From positions 1-64,000 of the forward strand of contig NZ_STFX01000031.1 in NCBI RefSeq assembly GCF_005222915.1: a stretch of 64,000 nt of DNA, written 5' to 3'. Below the pieces are notes generated by a model that ran no database searches, was not told where the DNA came from, and saw nothing but the letters and a program-made list of their open reading frames with translations. The stretch comes from Rhizobium sp. FKL33 (GTDB taxonomy: Bacteria; Pseudomonadota; Alphaproteobacteria; Rhizobiales; Rhizobiaceae). Made by a program: the position numbers and the translations under genes. This document shows, piece by piece, positions 9,412-18,864 of this stretch. Numbering within the stretch: the first letter of the stretch is position 1; every line of letters starts with the position of its first letter.

Positions 9412-11409
9412 TCAGGTGATTTTGGGTCGACCCGACGCGGTGGCGATGAATCGCGCTTCCACCAGCTTGGGGCTGCCCTCGATCTCGGGCCGGTCGATCT
9501 CCTCGATCATCCGCACAACGGGTTCCTCCGCGCCGCTGTCGATCGCGGCCTGGATGGCGGCGGCGCGGGCCCGGTCGCGGGCGTAATCGAGCGTTGCGGC
9601 CTCATTGGTGCGCCGCTCGGTTTGACCACCGCCGGACACCATGAACACGCCCTCCTCAGGCGCGGTTACCGTCACCTGCACCGTCTGGCTGATTTCGCCG
9701 GCCACCGCGCCGATGGCGTTGGCGACGCCGGCGTCAGAAGGGATTACCGATTCGGCCGAGAGCATCTCGGCAATGGCGGGATAATAGACATGCGCCGAAG
9801 CGCCGAGACCGATCAGCGGACGGTCAAGGCTGACGGCGAAGCGGACGACGCCCGGCTTGCGCTTCAGCGCCCGGTCGACCGCTGACGACTGGGCGGGATC
9901 GACGCCTTCGACGCCATCCTCGCTGAGGGCTGCGGCGAGAATCACCTCCGAAGACTGCCGCGTCATGCGGTCGGCGATCAATTCGGCGAAGGCTTCGGCT
10001 GACTCGGCGATGGGCTTGCCGGCGCCGGTGCGGGCGCGGGCCCCGAGTTCCAGACCGAGCCGCGCGGCCTCCGCATCCCACTGACCCTGACGGCCCAGCA
10101 CATGCATGGCGTCGGAGGGAGTGACGCCGGAGATATGCACGAGGCCGCGGCTGACCAGCCGGTCGAGCGAGGCGCGCTGCATGGACGAGGCCAGGAGATC
10201 GTTGAGCGCCTGCGGCTTTTCGGTGATTCGTTCATAAAGGCCAGCGTCGGCAGCCGACAGCCCGCTCGCAAACCGGTCCGGCAGGCCGGAGCGCAACGCG
10301 AAACGCCCGTCATGGCGGCCGGCATGGGTCGCCTTCAGCTGGCGGTCCAGCATCTCCTTGATCTCAGGACCATGCAGATGCGCCGCGAGACTCAGCGGCA
10401 GGATGCGGCGGGGGCCGAGCGTCAAAGCGCCCTCAAGGCCACGGGTGGAGACATGCACTTCCGAATCGCCGCCGAGGCCATAGGTGCGCATCGCCACCGC
10501 CTGCACCATGGTGCGATAACCGCCGACCACGGCGCCCTCGCCGTCCAGCCGCGGCTTGCCCTTGTCGAGGATGGCGACATCGGTGGTGGTGCCGCCGATA
10601 TCGGAGACGACGGCGTCATCAAGCCCGGTGAGAAAGCGGGCGCCGACGAGACTGGCGGCAGGACCGGACAGAATGGTCTCGATCGGCCTCAACCGCGCTT
10701 CCGCCGACGAGATCAGCGCGCCGTCGCCGCGCACCACCATCAAGGGGGCTTCGACGCCGCGCGCTTTCAGAAAATCTTCAGAAGAGCCGATCAGCCGGTC
10801 GATCATCGACACCAAACGCGCATTCAGCAGCGTCGTCAGCGCCCGGCGGGGGCCTCCGAGCTTGGAGGAGAGGTCATGGCTGCAGGTGACAGGCAGATGG
10901 GTGTGATCGCGCAGGAAATCGCGCACCCGGATTTCATGCGCCGGATTCCGGACGGCGAAATAGCCGGCCACGGCGAAGGCGGTCACGTTTGAGCCGAGCG
11001 TCTCGATCGCCTCTTCGAGCGCGGCCATGTCGAGCGGCGTCTCATGGCCATGGACATTGTGGCCGCCGGGCAGGAAGATCACCGGGTCGGTTCCCAGCGC
11101 GGTCTTCAAGCCGTCACGCTCCAGGTCTTCGGGACCGAAGCCGATCATGATCAGGCCGACGCGGCCGCCCTGTCCCTCGACCAGCGCATTGGTGGCCAGC
11201 GTGGTCGACAGCGAGGCGAGCCGGATGGCGGAAACGTCGACGCCGGTTTCGGCCAGCACGCGATCGACAGCGCCGCGAATGCCCTCGGCGAGATCGTGCC
11301 GCGTCGTCAGCGCCTTGGCGCGGGCCTTCACGCCCTCGGCGGGGCTGAAGATGACGGCGTCCGTGTAAGTGCCGCCGGTGTCGATGCCGAGAAGAAATTG
11401 CGAGGTCAC
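9412..11409 (-). CDS. Hydantoinase/oxoprolinase family protein (HyuA-like)
   Basis: This 665-residue protein belongs to the hydantoinase A/oxoprolinase family, a branch of the actin-like ATPase superfamily. It shows the N-terminal nucleotide motif GIDTGGTYTD and a second phosphate motif SDIGGTTTDVAI near residue 290. Related enzymes use ATP to open or carboxylate cyclic amides and ketones, usually with a HyuB-type partner. No HyuB gene is beside it. The best start is GTG at 11409, 14 bases after a GGGG stretch, because the family N-terminus begins there. The substrate cannot be named from sequence. Confidence 0.85.
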   Translation of the reverse strand: MTSQFLLGIDTGGTYTDAVIFSPAEGVKARAKALTTRHDLAEGIRGAVDRVLAETGVDVSAIRLASLSTTLATNALVEGQGGRVGLIMIGFGPEDLERDGLKTALGTDPVIFLPGGHNVHGHETPLDMAALEEAIETLGSNVTAFAVAGYFAVRNPAHEIRVRDFLRDHTHLPVTCSHDLSSKLGGPRRALTTLLNARLVSMIDRLIGSSEDFLKARGVEAPLMVVRGDGALISSAEARLRPIETILSGPAASLVGARFLTGLDDAVVSDIGGTTTDVAILDKGKPRLDGEGAVVGGYRTMVQAVAMRTYGLGGDSEVHVSTRGLEGALTLGPRRILPLSLAAHLHGPEIKEMLDRQLKATHAGRHDGRFALRSGLPDRFASGLSAADAGLYERITEKPQALNDLLASSMQRASLDRLVSRGLVHISGVTPSDAMHVLGRQGQWDAEAARLGLELGARARTGAGKPIAESAEAFAELIADRMTRQSSEVILAAALSEDGVEGVDPAQSSAVDRALKRKPGVVRFAVSLDRPLIGLGASAHVYYPAIAEMLSAESVIPSDAGVANAIGAVAGEISQTVQVTVTAPEEGVFMVSGGGQTERRTNEAATLDYARDRARAAAIQAAIDSGAEEPVVRMIEEIDRPEIEGSPKLVEARFIATASGRPKIT

Positions 11410-11552
11410 GCCGTTACATCCCCATAAGCAGGCGAAGGTCGCCTGAAGCCGAGTTGCGCCGAGCCTTCGATTATGGGATTTCATCCGTCAACGAAAGGTC
11501 AGGCTGCGGCAGATCCGCGGTGAATTTGAGCAAAATCAAGCGAGATAAGGTC

Positions 11553-12089
11553 ATGCGCCCTTCCCTTCTCCGTCTTTCGCTCCTGGCGGCGTTTCTCTCC
11601 GCCGCCGCATCCTCTTACGCGCAGGACCAGAGCGAGGACGAGTTTGCGCCGAAACTACCGGAGCGCAGCATCTATGAGGCGATGCTGGAGGCCAACAAGC
11701 CGAGCGGCTGGGTGCAGTTCCGCAATTTCGCCGGCGGCCAGTATCTCTATTTCACTATGCTGCAGGTGATGCGCTGTCGGCTGTCGGAGGTCCGCTATTC
11801 GATCAATTCCACCGCGCTCGACCAGCGCTTTCCGCTCGGCCCCTGCGATCCGCAGCAACCGTTCAACGTGCCGGATGATCCGGACAACAGATATGTCTAT
11901 CTCAAGCTCAAGGCCGGCGAGGCGGTGACGGTGACGGTGCAGGCGGTGTGGGACGACGGCGCAGGCAGCGAGATCATCACCTATCGTCCCTGCGACAATG
12001 TCGGCGAAAGCGCCTGCGCCCGCATCAAGGCGATCGACCGGCCCGAGGTCAAGCCGGACGCGCCGAAACCCGCATCGCAATCCCGTTGA
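11553..12089 (+). CDS. Putative secreted protein of unknown function
   Basis: I do not recognise this 178-residue protein. It has a clear Sec signal peptide in residues 1-24 with likely cleavage after SSYA, so the mature protein should be periplasmic. The mature part contains four cysteines (in MRCRL, LGPCDP, YRPCD and ESACA) that could form two disulfides, and a proline-rich C-terminus. It is transcribed divergently from the HyuA-like gene. Its last 41 bases overlap the end of the convergent P450 gene. The ATG at 11553 is chosen because it begins the signal peptide, although the ribosome site is weak. Confidence 0.7.
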   Translation: MRPSLLRLSLLAAFLSAAASSYAQDQSEDEFAPKLPERSIYEAMLEANKPSGWVQFRNFAGGQYLYFTMLQVMRCRLSEVRYSINSTALDQRFPLGPCDPQQPFNVPDDPDNRYVYLKLKAGEAVTVTVQAVWDDGAGSEIITYRPCDNVGESACARIKAIDRPEVKPDAPKPASQSR

Positions 12090-13449
12090 GCGGCTGGGTG
12101 GTCAACCGTTGAACCGGCCAGGGCCTTTCGCCGGCTAACACATCGAAGCGGAAGCGCTTCATCAGCACGGCGAGCGCAATCACCGCCTCCTGCAGCGCAA
12201 AGGTCGCGCCGATGCAGACCCGCGGCCCCGCCCCGAACGGCAGATACTGAAAACGGCCGATCCGCTCGCGGTTTTCCGGCAGGAAGCGCTCGGGCATGAA
12301 ATGCCGGGGCTTGTCCCAGTAGAGCACATGGCGATGCAGCGTCCAGGGCATGATCAGCACCGAGGTTCCCTTGGGCAGCGTGATGGTGCGGCCGTTTTCA
12401 TCCGTCCACTGGTCGTCTTCGATGGGCGCTCGGTTGATCGACGGTGCCGGCGGATAGAGCCGCAGCGCTTCCTCGAAAGCGGCGCGCACATGCGGCATCG
12501 CCTCCAGCCAATCGACGGGATCGCGGCCTTCGGCCATCACCCGATCGATCTCCTCTTCCATCCGGATGCGGAAATGCGGGCTTTCCGACACGCAATAGAG
12601 CGTCCAGGCCAGCGCCCGGGCCGTGGTTTCGTGGCCCGCGCCGATGAAGGTGAGGATATTGTCCTCGATCTCGTCGCGCGTCAGACCCTCAGGGCCTTCG
12701 AGCCGCAACAAGAGCGTCAGGAAATCGTCGGGCACGCCGTCCGGATCGGCCTTCATCCGGGCGCGGCGGGCGTCCATCGTGTCGGAGACGATCTTGCGGA
12801 AGGCTGATAGCGCGCGTTTTCCCGGGATGCGGGTCAGGCGGGGGATCCAGGCTGGGGCTTGGAGCAGATCAAGCGGGTCGATCCGGCCCATATTGTGCAG
12901 AAGCGAATCGACACGATCGGCGAAACCCTCGGTGCCCGTGGCGATCTCGCCTGAAAACAGCGTGTCGGCGAGGATTTCATAGGTGAGTTCGGTCATGCCG
13001 ACGGCGATGTTGACCGGTTCCCCCGTCCGCGCCGCCTCATCGTAGCGTTCGGCCAAGGTTTCGGAGATCCGCAGCATCTTGCCGGCGAAGCCGCGGGCAT
13101 GGCGGGGCGTGAACACCGGGGCCATGGCCTTGCGCGAGCGCTTCCACACCGCGCCTTCGGCGGTCAGCAAGCCATCACGCAGGATCGGCCTGAGCACCAG
13201 CTGCCGGATCGGCTGCATGGCGTAATTGGCGGCGTTATCAACCAACACATGGCGGATGAGGCCGGGATGATTGGCGATAGTGGTGAGCCGGCCGAAGAAT
13301 TTCACCTGGATGTAAGGCAGCGAATAGCTCGGCGCGCCCCAGAGCTCCAGCGGATTGCGGAACATCACCTTGATGATCTCGAGCCGCGAGGGCGGCACGG
13401 TGCGCGGGATCGGAGCCGGCGGCTCGAAGGGTTCGGGGCGGATGTCCAT
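12049..13449 (-). CDS. Cytochrome P450
   Basis: This 466-residue protein is a complete soluble bacterial cytochrome P450. It has the oxygen-binding I-helix motif AGHETT, the ExxR motif in EEALRLYPP, and the haem-binding loop FGAGPRVCIG whose cysteine is the haem thiolate ligand. There is no membrane anchor. The sequence is reminiscent of fatty-acid or alkane hydroxylating P450s related to CYP102 or CYP4, but this is not decisive. No ferredoxin or reductase gene is adjacent, so it must use partners encoded elsewhere. The 3' end overlaps the convergent secreted-protein gene. Confidence 0.93.
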   Translation of the reverse strand: MDIRPEPFEPPAPIPRTVPPSRLEIIKVMFRNPLELWGAPSYSLPYIQVKFFGRLTTIANHPGLIRHVLVDNAANYAMQPIRQLVLRPILRDGLLTAEGAVWKRSRKAMAPVFTPRHARGFAGKMLRISETLAERYDEAARTGEPVNIAVGMTELTYEILADTLFSGEIATGTEGFADRVDSLLHNMGRIDPLDLLQAPAWIPRLTRIPGKRALSAFRKIVSDTMDARRARMKADPDGVPDDFLTLLLRLEGPEGLTRDEIEDNILTFIGAGHETTARALAWTLYCVSESPHFRIRMEEEIDRVMAEGRDPVDWLEAMPHVRAAFEEALRLYPPAPSINRAPIEDDQWTDENGRTITLPKGTSVLIMPWTLHRHVLYWDKPRHFMPERFLPENRERIGRFQYLPFGAGPRVCIGATFALQEAVIALAVLMKRFRFDVLAGERPWPVQRLTTQPLNGIAMRVSARPA

Positions 13450-13479
13450 GATCGTCTCCTCGCCCCCATCGCTTTATCG

Positions 13480-14478
13480 TCAGAGGAGGCTTTCGAGTTC
13501 CGCCAGCTTGTCGTTGACCAGCCAGCCGTAATAATTTTCTTCCGGCAGTATGGGCGCAACGCCCTCGCCGCGCGAGCGGTTCCTGGCGGCGAGCCTTGCG
13601 GCGCGTTCGTCGGAATTGCCCACATTATACAGTGTCGCGATCACGCCTGGATTTTTTGAAATGTCCATTTTTGCAATCCGCCTGTAGTCGTCGATCGACA
13701 TGCGGATCGAAGCGGCCATATAGGCGAGCGATTTGTCGGGATCCATGATCGCTTCATAGACGGCGTTGGCGTCGTTTTCATCGAGCTTGGGATAGCCCGA
13801 GGTCTCATGCACCATGTCGGAGAGTTCCAGCGCGGTCAAAGGGTTGATCTGGCCGAGGCCGAATGTCTGGCCGGCATAGAAGGGCTGGAAAAACACCGCC
13901 GAAAAGCGGTTGTTCGGATAATCGATCCCATCGACGCTTTTGCCGCGGAAGCTCTTTTCCCAGACGCGCTCGCGGCAGGTCCAGAGATCATAGGACCCCT
14001 TCTCATTGGCGCAGACGGAGAACTCGGCGCGGGAGACGAATTCGTCCACTTTGACGCCGTCATAGGCGAAGCGGAAGGAATTGCCGGCATACGCCGCCGC
14101 CTTCACGTAGTAAGACTGCAGCCGATCATAGGCGTCGACATTATACGTGTGCTCGCCGACGATCGCGCCGACCATATGGATCGGATCGATGCGATACTCG
14201 CGCGCCGTCGCCTTGATCTTGTCCATCAGCTTGCGATCATTGGCGAGCAGATCGCGCACTTTCTCATATTTGTCGTCGAATGTGGTGCGGCCGGCCTTGG
14301 TGCGGCGCTTGGAGGCGCCGGGAATGTCGGGCTGCTCGGCATTGCGGTTGCCCTTGGGCACCAGCGTCACGCCATCGGCCTGGGCCGGGACGACGAAGGA
14401 GAGGCCGAGGACTGTGGTCAGGGAGAGCAGCAACAGGCGCAAGGGTAAGGTCCGCAGGGTGTATGATTGAAATGTCAC
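13480..14478 (-). CDS. DUF1402 family secreted protein, possible lysozyme-like fold
   Basis: This 332-residue protein matches the Rhizobiales DUF1402 family. A hydrophobic signal peptide ends near residue 34 with cleavage likely after AQA. In the mature part I see VGAIVGEHTYN, then FGLGQINPLTAL about 110 residues later, then TLYNVG near residue 290. This order recalls the catalytic Glu, GxGQ-P-TA and YN motifs of family-1 lytic transglycosylases, so a peptidoglycan-cleaving role is a reasonable guess but is not established. The start is a GTG at 14478 with no strong ribosome site. It lies downstream of hslU and may be cotranscribed. Confidence 0.8.
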   Translation of the reverse strand: MTFQSYTLRTLPLRLLLLSLTTVLGLSFVVPAQADGVTLVPKGNRNAEQPDIPGASKRRTKAGRTTFDDKYEKVRDLLANDRKLMDKIKATAREYRIDPIHMVGAIVGEHTYNVDAYDRLQSYYVKAAAYAGNSFRFAYDGVKVDEFVSRAEFSVCANEKGSYDLWTCRERVWEKSFRGKSVDGIDYPNNRFSAVFFQPFYAGQTFGLGQINPLTALELSDMVHETSGYPKLDENDANAVYEAIMDPDKSLAYMAASIRMSIDDYRRIAKMDISKNPGVIATLYNVGNSDERAARLAARNRSRGEGVAPILPEENYYGWLVNDKLAELESLL

Positions 14479-14560
14479 ATGCGGATGGCCCGCAATCGTG
14501 TCAAAATCAAGTGCCGAGCGCGAGGCCCGGCTCCGATTTCTCTCAAACCCTTATCAGGCC

Positions 14561-15868
14561 TTAGAGAATATAGCGCGACAGATCGGCGTTTTGGGCGAGT
14601 TCGCCAACATGCTTCTGCACATAGGCTGAATCCACGGTGAGCTCGCGATTCGGCTGGTCGGGCGCTTCGAAGGACAATTCGTCGAGCACCCGCTCCATCA
14701 CCGTCTGCAGACGGCGCGCGCCGATGTTTTCGACGGTCGAGTTGAGCCGCACAGCCACATCCGCCAGCGCGTCGATCGCGTCTTCGGTGAAATTGAGTTT
14801 CACCTCTTCGGTGCCCATCAGCGCGATATATTGGCGGATGAGGCTGGCTTCCGTCTCCGTCAGGATCCGGCGGAAGTCTTCCTTGGTCAGCGCCTTGAGT
14901 TCGACGCGAATCGGCAGACGGCCCTGAAGCTCCGGCAGGAGATCAGACGGCTTGGACACATGGAAGGCGCCCGAGGCGATGAACAGCACATGGTCGGTTT
15001 TGACCGGTCCATATTTGGTCGCCACCGTCGTGCCTTCGACCAGCGGCAAGAGATCGCGCTGCACGCCTTCGCGGGATACGCCCGCGCCGACCCCGCCGTC
15101 ACGGGCGGCGATCTTGTCGATTTCGTCGAGGAAGACGATGCCGTCGTTTTCCACCGCCTTCACCGCTTCCCGCGCGATCTGGTCATTGTCGAGCAGTTTG
15201 TCGGATTCGTCGGCGACCAGCAGATCATAGGAGTCCTTGACCGTCGTCTTGACCTTCTTGGAGCGGCCGCCCATCGCCTTGCCGAGGATGTCGGAAAGAT
15301 TGAACACGCCGACATTGGCGCCCGGCATGCCCGGCATTTCGAGCGTCGGACCGGAAGAGGAGGCGTCGGCCACCTCGACCTCGATTTCCTTGTCGTCGAG
15401 TTCGTTGTTGCGCAGCTTCTTGCGGAAGGAATCGCGCGTCGCCGGCGAGGCGGTCGCGCCCACCAATGCGTCAAGCACCCGCTCCTCGGCGTTCTGATGC
15501 GCCTTGGCCTTGACCTCGGCGCGCTTTTTCTCGCGCACCAGGCCGATGCCGACTTCGACGAGATCGCGGATGATTTGTTCGACGTCGCGGCCGACATAAC
15601 CGACTTCGGTGAATTTGGTCGCTTCGACCTTGATGAAAGGCGCGCCGGCGAGCTTGGCGAGGCGACGGGAGATCTCCGTCTTGCCGACGCCGGTCGGGCC
15701 GATCATCAGGATATTCTTGGGCATGACCTCGTCGCGCAGGTCATCCGACAGCTGCTGGCGGCGCCAGCGATTGCGCAACGCGATGGCGACCGCGCGCTTG
15801 GCCTCTTTCTGGCCGATGATGTAGCGGTCCAGTTCGGAGACGATTTCCCTGGGGGTGAATGTCGTCAT
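14561..15868 (-). CDS. hslU: HslU, ATPase subunit of the HslUV protease
   Basis: This 435-residue AAA+ protein is HslU (ClpY), the unfolding ring that feeds substrates to the HslV peptidase in the cytoplasm. It has Walker A GPTGVGKT near residue 59, Walker B IVFLDEID, the pore motif GYVGRD and the C-terminal sensor region. Its ATG overlaps the stop of the acetyltransferase gene by four bases (ATGA), so the two are translationally coupled. The leftward order is hslV, acetyltransferase, hslU. Heat-shock control is usual for the family, but I found no confident RpoH promoter. Confidence 0.98.
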   Translation of the reverse strand: MTTFTPREIVSELDRYIIGQKEAKRAVAIALRNRWRRQQLSDDLRDEVMPKNILMIGPTGVGKTEISRRLAKLAGAPFIKVEATKFTEVGYVGRDVEQIIRDLVEVGIGLVREKKRAEVKAKAHQNAEERVLDALVGATASPATRDSFRKKLRNNELDDKEIEVEVADASSSGPTLEMPGMPGANVGVFNLSDILGKAMGGRSKKVKTTVKDSYDLLVADESDKLLDNDQIAREAVKAVENDGIVFLDEIDKIAARDGGVGAGVSREGVQRDLLPLVEGTTVATKYGPVKTDHVLFIASGAFHVSKPSDLLPELQGRLPIRVELKALTKEDFRRILTETEASLIRQYIALMGTEEVKLNFTEDAIDALADVAVRLNSTVENIGARRLQTVMERVLDELSFEAPDQPNRELTVDSAYVQKHVGELAQNADLSRYIL

Positions 15869-16383
15869 TGTCTTTCCGTTTCCTGTTGGGCGTCGAGATG
15901 CATCAGAAGCACGACGCCATATTCGGTGTCTCTCTGGTCGAGCCGCTGAAACCCGGCCTTTTCATACATTTTGATCGCGGCGGCGTTTTCGGCGTCGGGA
16001 TCGGCGATGATCCGGCGCGCGCCCTCGGTGAACAGCATCTGGCAGAAGGCCCGCGTCATCGCCGTGCCATGGCCGAGGCCGGTGAGTTCCGCGACCCCGA
16101 TAAACTGATCGATCCCCAGAGTTCCGGCCGGCTGGTCGGCATAGGGGTGGCCGTAATCCTCATGCGGATCGTAAGCCTGGAAGTAACCGGCCGGACGTCC
16201 CAGAAACTCGCCGATAAAGGGCTTCACCAGCCCGAGATCGAGAATTTCGTCGATTTCCTCCAGCGCCGTCGCCGCCTCGCCCCACCACTGGCTCACATGC
16301 GGAGCCAGAAGCCAGCCGCCGACCAATGCGAGGTCGGCGCGCTCCATGGGCCTGAAGCGATAAACCTTGTCAGGCGGCTTCAA
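15865..16383 (-). CDS. GNAT family N-acetyltransferase, AAC(6')-like
   Basis: This 172-residue protein has the GNAT fold. Its N-terminus [18 protein letters not shown] and its acetyl-CoA loop around [14 protein letters not shown] resemble aminoglycoside 6'-acetyltransferases and siderophore-type acetyltransferases. It is inserted between hslV and hslU, overlapping hslV by 14 bases at its start and hslU by 4 bases at its end, so all three are expressed together. The arrangement recurs in rhizobia as far as I recall. The natural substrate is unknown. The similarity does not by itself show antibiotic resistance. Confidence 0.85.
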   Translation of the reverse strand: MKPPDKVYRFRPMERADLALVGGWLLAPHVSQWWGEAATALEEIDEILDLGLVKPFIGEFLGRPAGYFQAYDPHEDYGHPYADQPAGTLGIDQFIGVAELTGLGHGTAMTRAFCQMLFTEGARRIIADPDAENAAAIKMYEKAGFQRLDQRDTEYGVVLLMHLDAQQETERQ

Positions 16384-16927
16384 GGGTTTCGACCACGATA
16401 TTGTGGTTGGTGTAGACGCAGATGTCGCCGGCGATGGTCATGGCGCGGCGGGCGACCTCTTCGGCCGAATGTTCGCTGTCCATCAGCGCCCGCGCCGCCG
16501 CATAGGCGTAATTGCCGCCCGAACCAATGGCCATTGTCCCATGTTCCGGCTCCAGCACGTCGCCCTGGCCGGTAACGGCCAGCGTGATCGATTTGTCGGC
16601 GACCAGCATCATCGCTTCCAGCCGACGCAGATATTTGTCGGTGCGCCAATCCTTGGCGAGTTCGACGCAGGCGCGCATCAACTGGCCTGGATATTGTTCG
16701 AGCTTGGCTTCCAGCCGCTCGAGCAGGGTGAAGGCGTCGGCAGTGGCGCCGGCGAAGCCCGCGATCACATCGCCCTTGGCGAGGCGGCGCACCTTGCGGG
16801 CGTTGCTTTTCATCACGGTCTGGCCGAGCGAGACCTGGCCGTCGCCCGCCATGACCACCTGGCCGCCCTTGCGGACGGTGATGATGGTGGTGGCGTGCAT
16901 GGACTGGTAGGGATTGTCTTCACGCAT
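16370..16927 (-). CDS. hslV: HslV, peptidase subunit of the HslUV protease
   Basis: This 185-residue protein is the proteasome-like peptidase HslV (ClpQ). The conserved core begins [19 protein letters not shown] and continues through [12 protein letters not shown] and AIGSGGNYA. The catalytic residue is normally the N-terminal threonine. Here the TT pair comes after about eleven residues starting [10 protein letters not shown], so the extension must be removed or the true start differs. The longer upstream reading frame is not conserved. It is the first gene of hslV-GNAT-hslU and is divergent from hisB. Confidence 0.97.
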   Translation of the reverse strand: MREDNPYQSMHATTIITVRKGGQVVMAGDGQVSLGQTVMKSNARKVRRLAKGDVIAGFAGATADAFTLLERLEAKLEQYPGQLMRACVELAKDWRTDKYLRRLEAMMLVADKSITLAVTGQGDVLEPEHGTMAIGSGGNYAYAAARALMDSEHSAEEVARRAMTIAGDICVYTNHNIVVETLEAA

Positions 16928-16939
16928 AACTGTCTCTTG

Positions 16940-16966
16940 TTTTTCTTGTCGGTTATTTTTCTTGTC
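16940..16966. repeat. Short direct repeat in the hslV leader
   Basis: The 11-mer TTTTTCTTGTC occurs twice, at 16940-16950 and 16956-16966, just upstream of hslV. On the hslV strand this gives a purine-rich leader before the start codon. It may be a simple low-complexity leader rather than a binding site. Confidence 0.4.
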
Positions 16967-17127
16967 TGCGGCGCGAACTTGCGCCGTCCGTCCGGCTTTA
17001 TGTAATCGAGAGGCTTCGAAATACAATCCCGGCGGGTCGGCGGGCCCCGAGGCCGTTATCGGCTGGATTCTTGGTCGATGGACTGTTATGGAGCCGGCAA
17101 GGCAAACGGGTGGCGGTGAGTAGAACC

Positions 17128-17733
17128 ATGTCCCAGCAAGAATCCCAACGCATCGGCAGCGTGTCGCGCAAGACCAACGAGACCTCGGTCTCCGTTTCGG
17201 TCAATCTCGACGGAACCGGCGCCAACACGATTTCCACCGGCGTCGGCTTTTTCGACCATATGCTCGACCAGTTGTCGCGCCATTCGCTGATCGACATGGA
17301 AATCGAGACCAAGGGCGACCTGCATGTGGACGACCATCATGCGGTCGAGGATACCGGCATCGCCATCGGGCTGGCCATTTCCAAGGCGCTGGGCGATCGT
17401 CGCGGCATCACCCGCTACGCCTCGCTCGATCTCGCCATGGACGAGACGATGACGAAGGCCGCCATCGACGTGTCGGGGCGTCCCTTCCTTGTCTGGAACG
17501 TCGCCTTCAGCGCGCCGAAGATCGGAACCTTCGACACCGAACTGGTGCGCGAATTCTTCCAGGCGCTGGCCATGAATGCGGGGATCACCCTGCATATCCA
17601 GAACATCTACGGCGCCAACAACCATCATATCGCCGAAACCTGCTTCAAATCCGTCGCCCGCGTTCTGCGCGCGGCGCTCGAAATCGATCCGCGCCAGGCG
17701 GGACGCATTCCCTCCACCAAAGGCGCTCTCTGA
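17128..17733 (+). CDS. hisB: Imidazoleglycerol-phosphate dehydratase
   Basis: This 201-residue protein is the monofunctional dehydratase HisB of histidine biosynthesis. It carries [14 protein letters not shown] and [15 protein letters not shown], whose histidines bind the two manganese ions, and repeats the metal-binding pattern as NNHHIAE near the end. No HisB-type phosphatase domain is fused to it. It is the first gene of a rightward cluster hisB, DUF2628, hisH, hisA, membrane protein, hisF, hisE, coaA. The ATG at 17128 starts the conserved region, with GGTGAG upstream. Confidence 0.98.
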   Translation: MSQQESQRIGSVSRKTNETSVSVSVNLDGTGANTISTGVGFFDHMLDQLSRHSLIDMEIETKGDLHVDDHHAVEDTGIAIGLAISKALGDRRGITRYASLDLAMDETMTKAAIDVSGRPFLVWNVAFSAPKIGTFDTELVREFFQALAMNAGITLHIQNIYGANNHHIAETCFKSVARVLRAALEIDPRQAGRIPSTKGAL

Positions 17734-17739
17734 GGTTCC

Positions 17740-18213
17740 ATGGCCAGTTTCTATGCCTTGACGCCGAAAACCTGCCGCGACCCGGCGGTGGAGACGCTGT
17801 TCATCCGCGACGGCTTTTCCTGGGGCGCTTTTCTGTTGCCCCTGCCCTGGATGCTCTATCGCCGGCTCTGGCTGATCACGGCCCTTTCCGTCGTGGCGCT
17901 GTTTTTCGCAAGCCTTGCGGCCGAAGAGTTCGGGCTCGACGGTCTGTCCTTGGCCTTCGGCTTGATCCTGTCGCTGTGGACCGGTTTCGAGGGCGGCCAT
18001 CTCCGCGCCATGCATCTGGAAAAGAAGGGCTGGCGGATCGAGGACGTGATCAACGCCCCCGATATCGACACGGCCGAAGCCCTGTATTTCGAGGCGCTGG
18101 CTGACACGGCGCCGACCCAGCCGACGGCTCGGCCCAAGCTGCCCGAAGGGCGCGCCGGCGCGCCCGGACCCACCGTGGCGCTCGGCCTTATCGAACCCTA
18201 TGGAGGACGCTGA
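17740..18213 (+). CDS. DUF2628 family membrane protein
   Basis: This 157-residue protein matches the DUF2628 family found between hisB and hisH in many Rhizobiales. It has a conserved soluble N-terminus with [14 protein letters not shown], two or three hydrophobic segments between residues 30 and 85, and a polar C-terminal tail. Function is unknown. It starts six bases after hisB and its stop overlaps the hisH start as TGATG, so it is tightly coupled to the histidine genes. Confidence 0.85.
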   Translation: MASFYALTPKTCRDPAVETLFIRDGFSWGAFLLPLPWMLYRRLWLITALSVVALFFASLAAEEFGLDGLSLAFGLILSLWTGFEGGHLRAMHLEKKGWRIEDVINAPDIDTAEALYFEALADTAPTQPTARPKLPEGRAGAPGPTVALGLIEPYGGR

Positions 18214-18863
18214 TGCGCGTCGCGATCATCGATTACGGTTCCGGAAATCTGCGTTCGGCGGTGAAAGCTTTTGAGCGCGCTTCACGTGAAACAGGCGCCG
18301 ACGCCGAGATCGAGCTGACCGACAAGGCCGACCGCGTCGCCACCGCCGACCGCATCGTGCTGCCGGGCGTCGGCGCTTACGCCGATTGCCGCCGCGGCCT
18401 CGACGCCGTGCCCGGCATGGTCGACGCCCTGCGCGACAGCGTGGAACACAAGGGCAAGCCCTTTCTCGGCATCTGCGTCGGCATGCAACTGATGTCGTCG
18501 CGCGGATTGGAAAAGACCGTGACCGAAGGCCTCGGCTGGATCAAGGGCGACGTCACGCTGATGACGCCCTCCGATCCCGCCCTCAAGATCCCGCAGATCG
18601 GCTGGAACACGCTGACGCTGCATCACGAACATGCGCTGTTTGACGGCATCCCGACCGGCGAAGACGGGCTGCACGCCTATTTCGTCCATTCCTATCATCT
18701 GGCGGCCGAGCGCGACGACGACGTCGTGTCGACAACCGACTATGGTGGTCCGACGACCGCCTTCGTCGCCCGCGACAACATGGCCGGCGCGCAGTTCCAT
18801 CCGGAAAAGAGCCAGACGCTCGGCCTGCGCCTGATCGGAAACTTTTTGAGCTGGAAACCCTGA
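18213..18863 (+). CDS. hisH: Imidazole glycerol phosphate synthase glutaminase subunit
   Basis: This 216-residue class I glutamine amidotransferase is HisH, which supplies ammonia to HisF for imidazole ring closure. The nucleophile cysteine lies in GICVGMQL near residue 88. The His-Glu pair lies in FHPEKSQ near the end. The N-terminus [11 protein letters not shown] is typical. The gene overlaps the preceding stop by one base and is followed two bases later by hisA. A CACGTG palindrome resembling parS lies inside the gene at 18278. Confidence 0.98.
   Translation: MRVAIIDYGSGNLRSAVKAFERASRETGADAEIELTDKADRVATADRIVLPGVGAYADCRRGLDAVPGMVDALRDSVEHKGKPFLGICVGMQLMSSRGLEKTVTEGLGWIKGDVTLMTPSDPALKIPQIGWNTLTLHHEHALFDGIPTGEDGLHAYFVHSYHLAAERDDDVVSTTDYGGPTTAFVARDNMAGAQFHPEKSQTLGLRLIGNFLSWKP
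18278..18293. other. parS-like site inside hisH
   Basis: This 16-mer is centred on CACGTG and matches the consensus TGTTTCACGTGAAACA at 14 of 16 positions, with C at positions 1 and 3. ParB binds parS sites to organise and segregate the chromosome, and sites inside genes are common in other bacteria. The assignment rests on sequence similarity only. Confidence 0.5.
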
Positions 18864-18864
18864 C

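Noticed and set aside
16928-17127. RpoH-type heat-shock promoter for hslV
   Set aside because: No pair of hexamers close to the heat-shock consensus at proper spacing was visible. Only a purine-rich leader and a direct repeat are evident.
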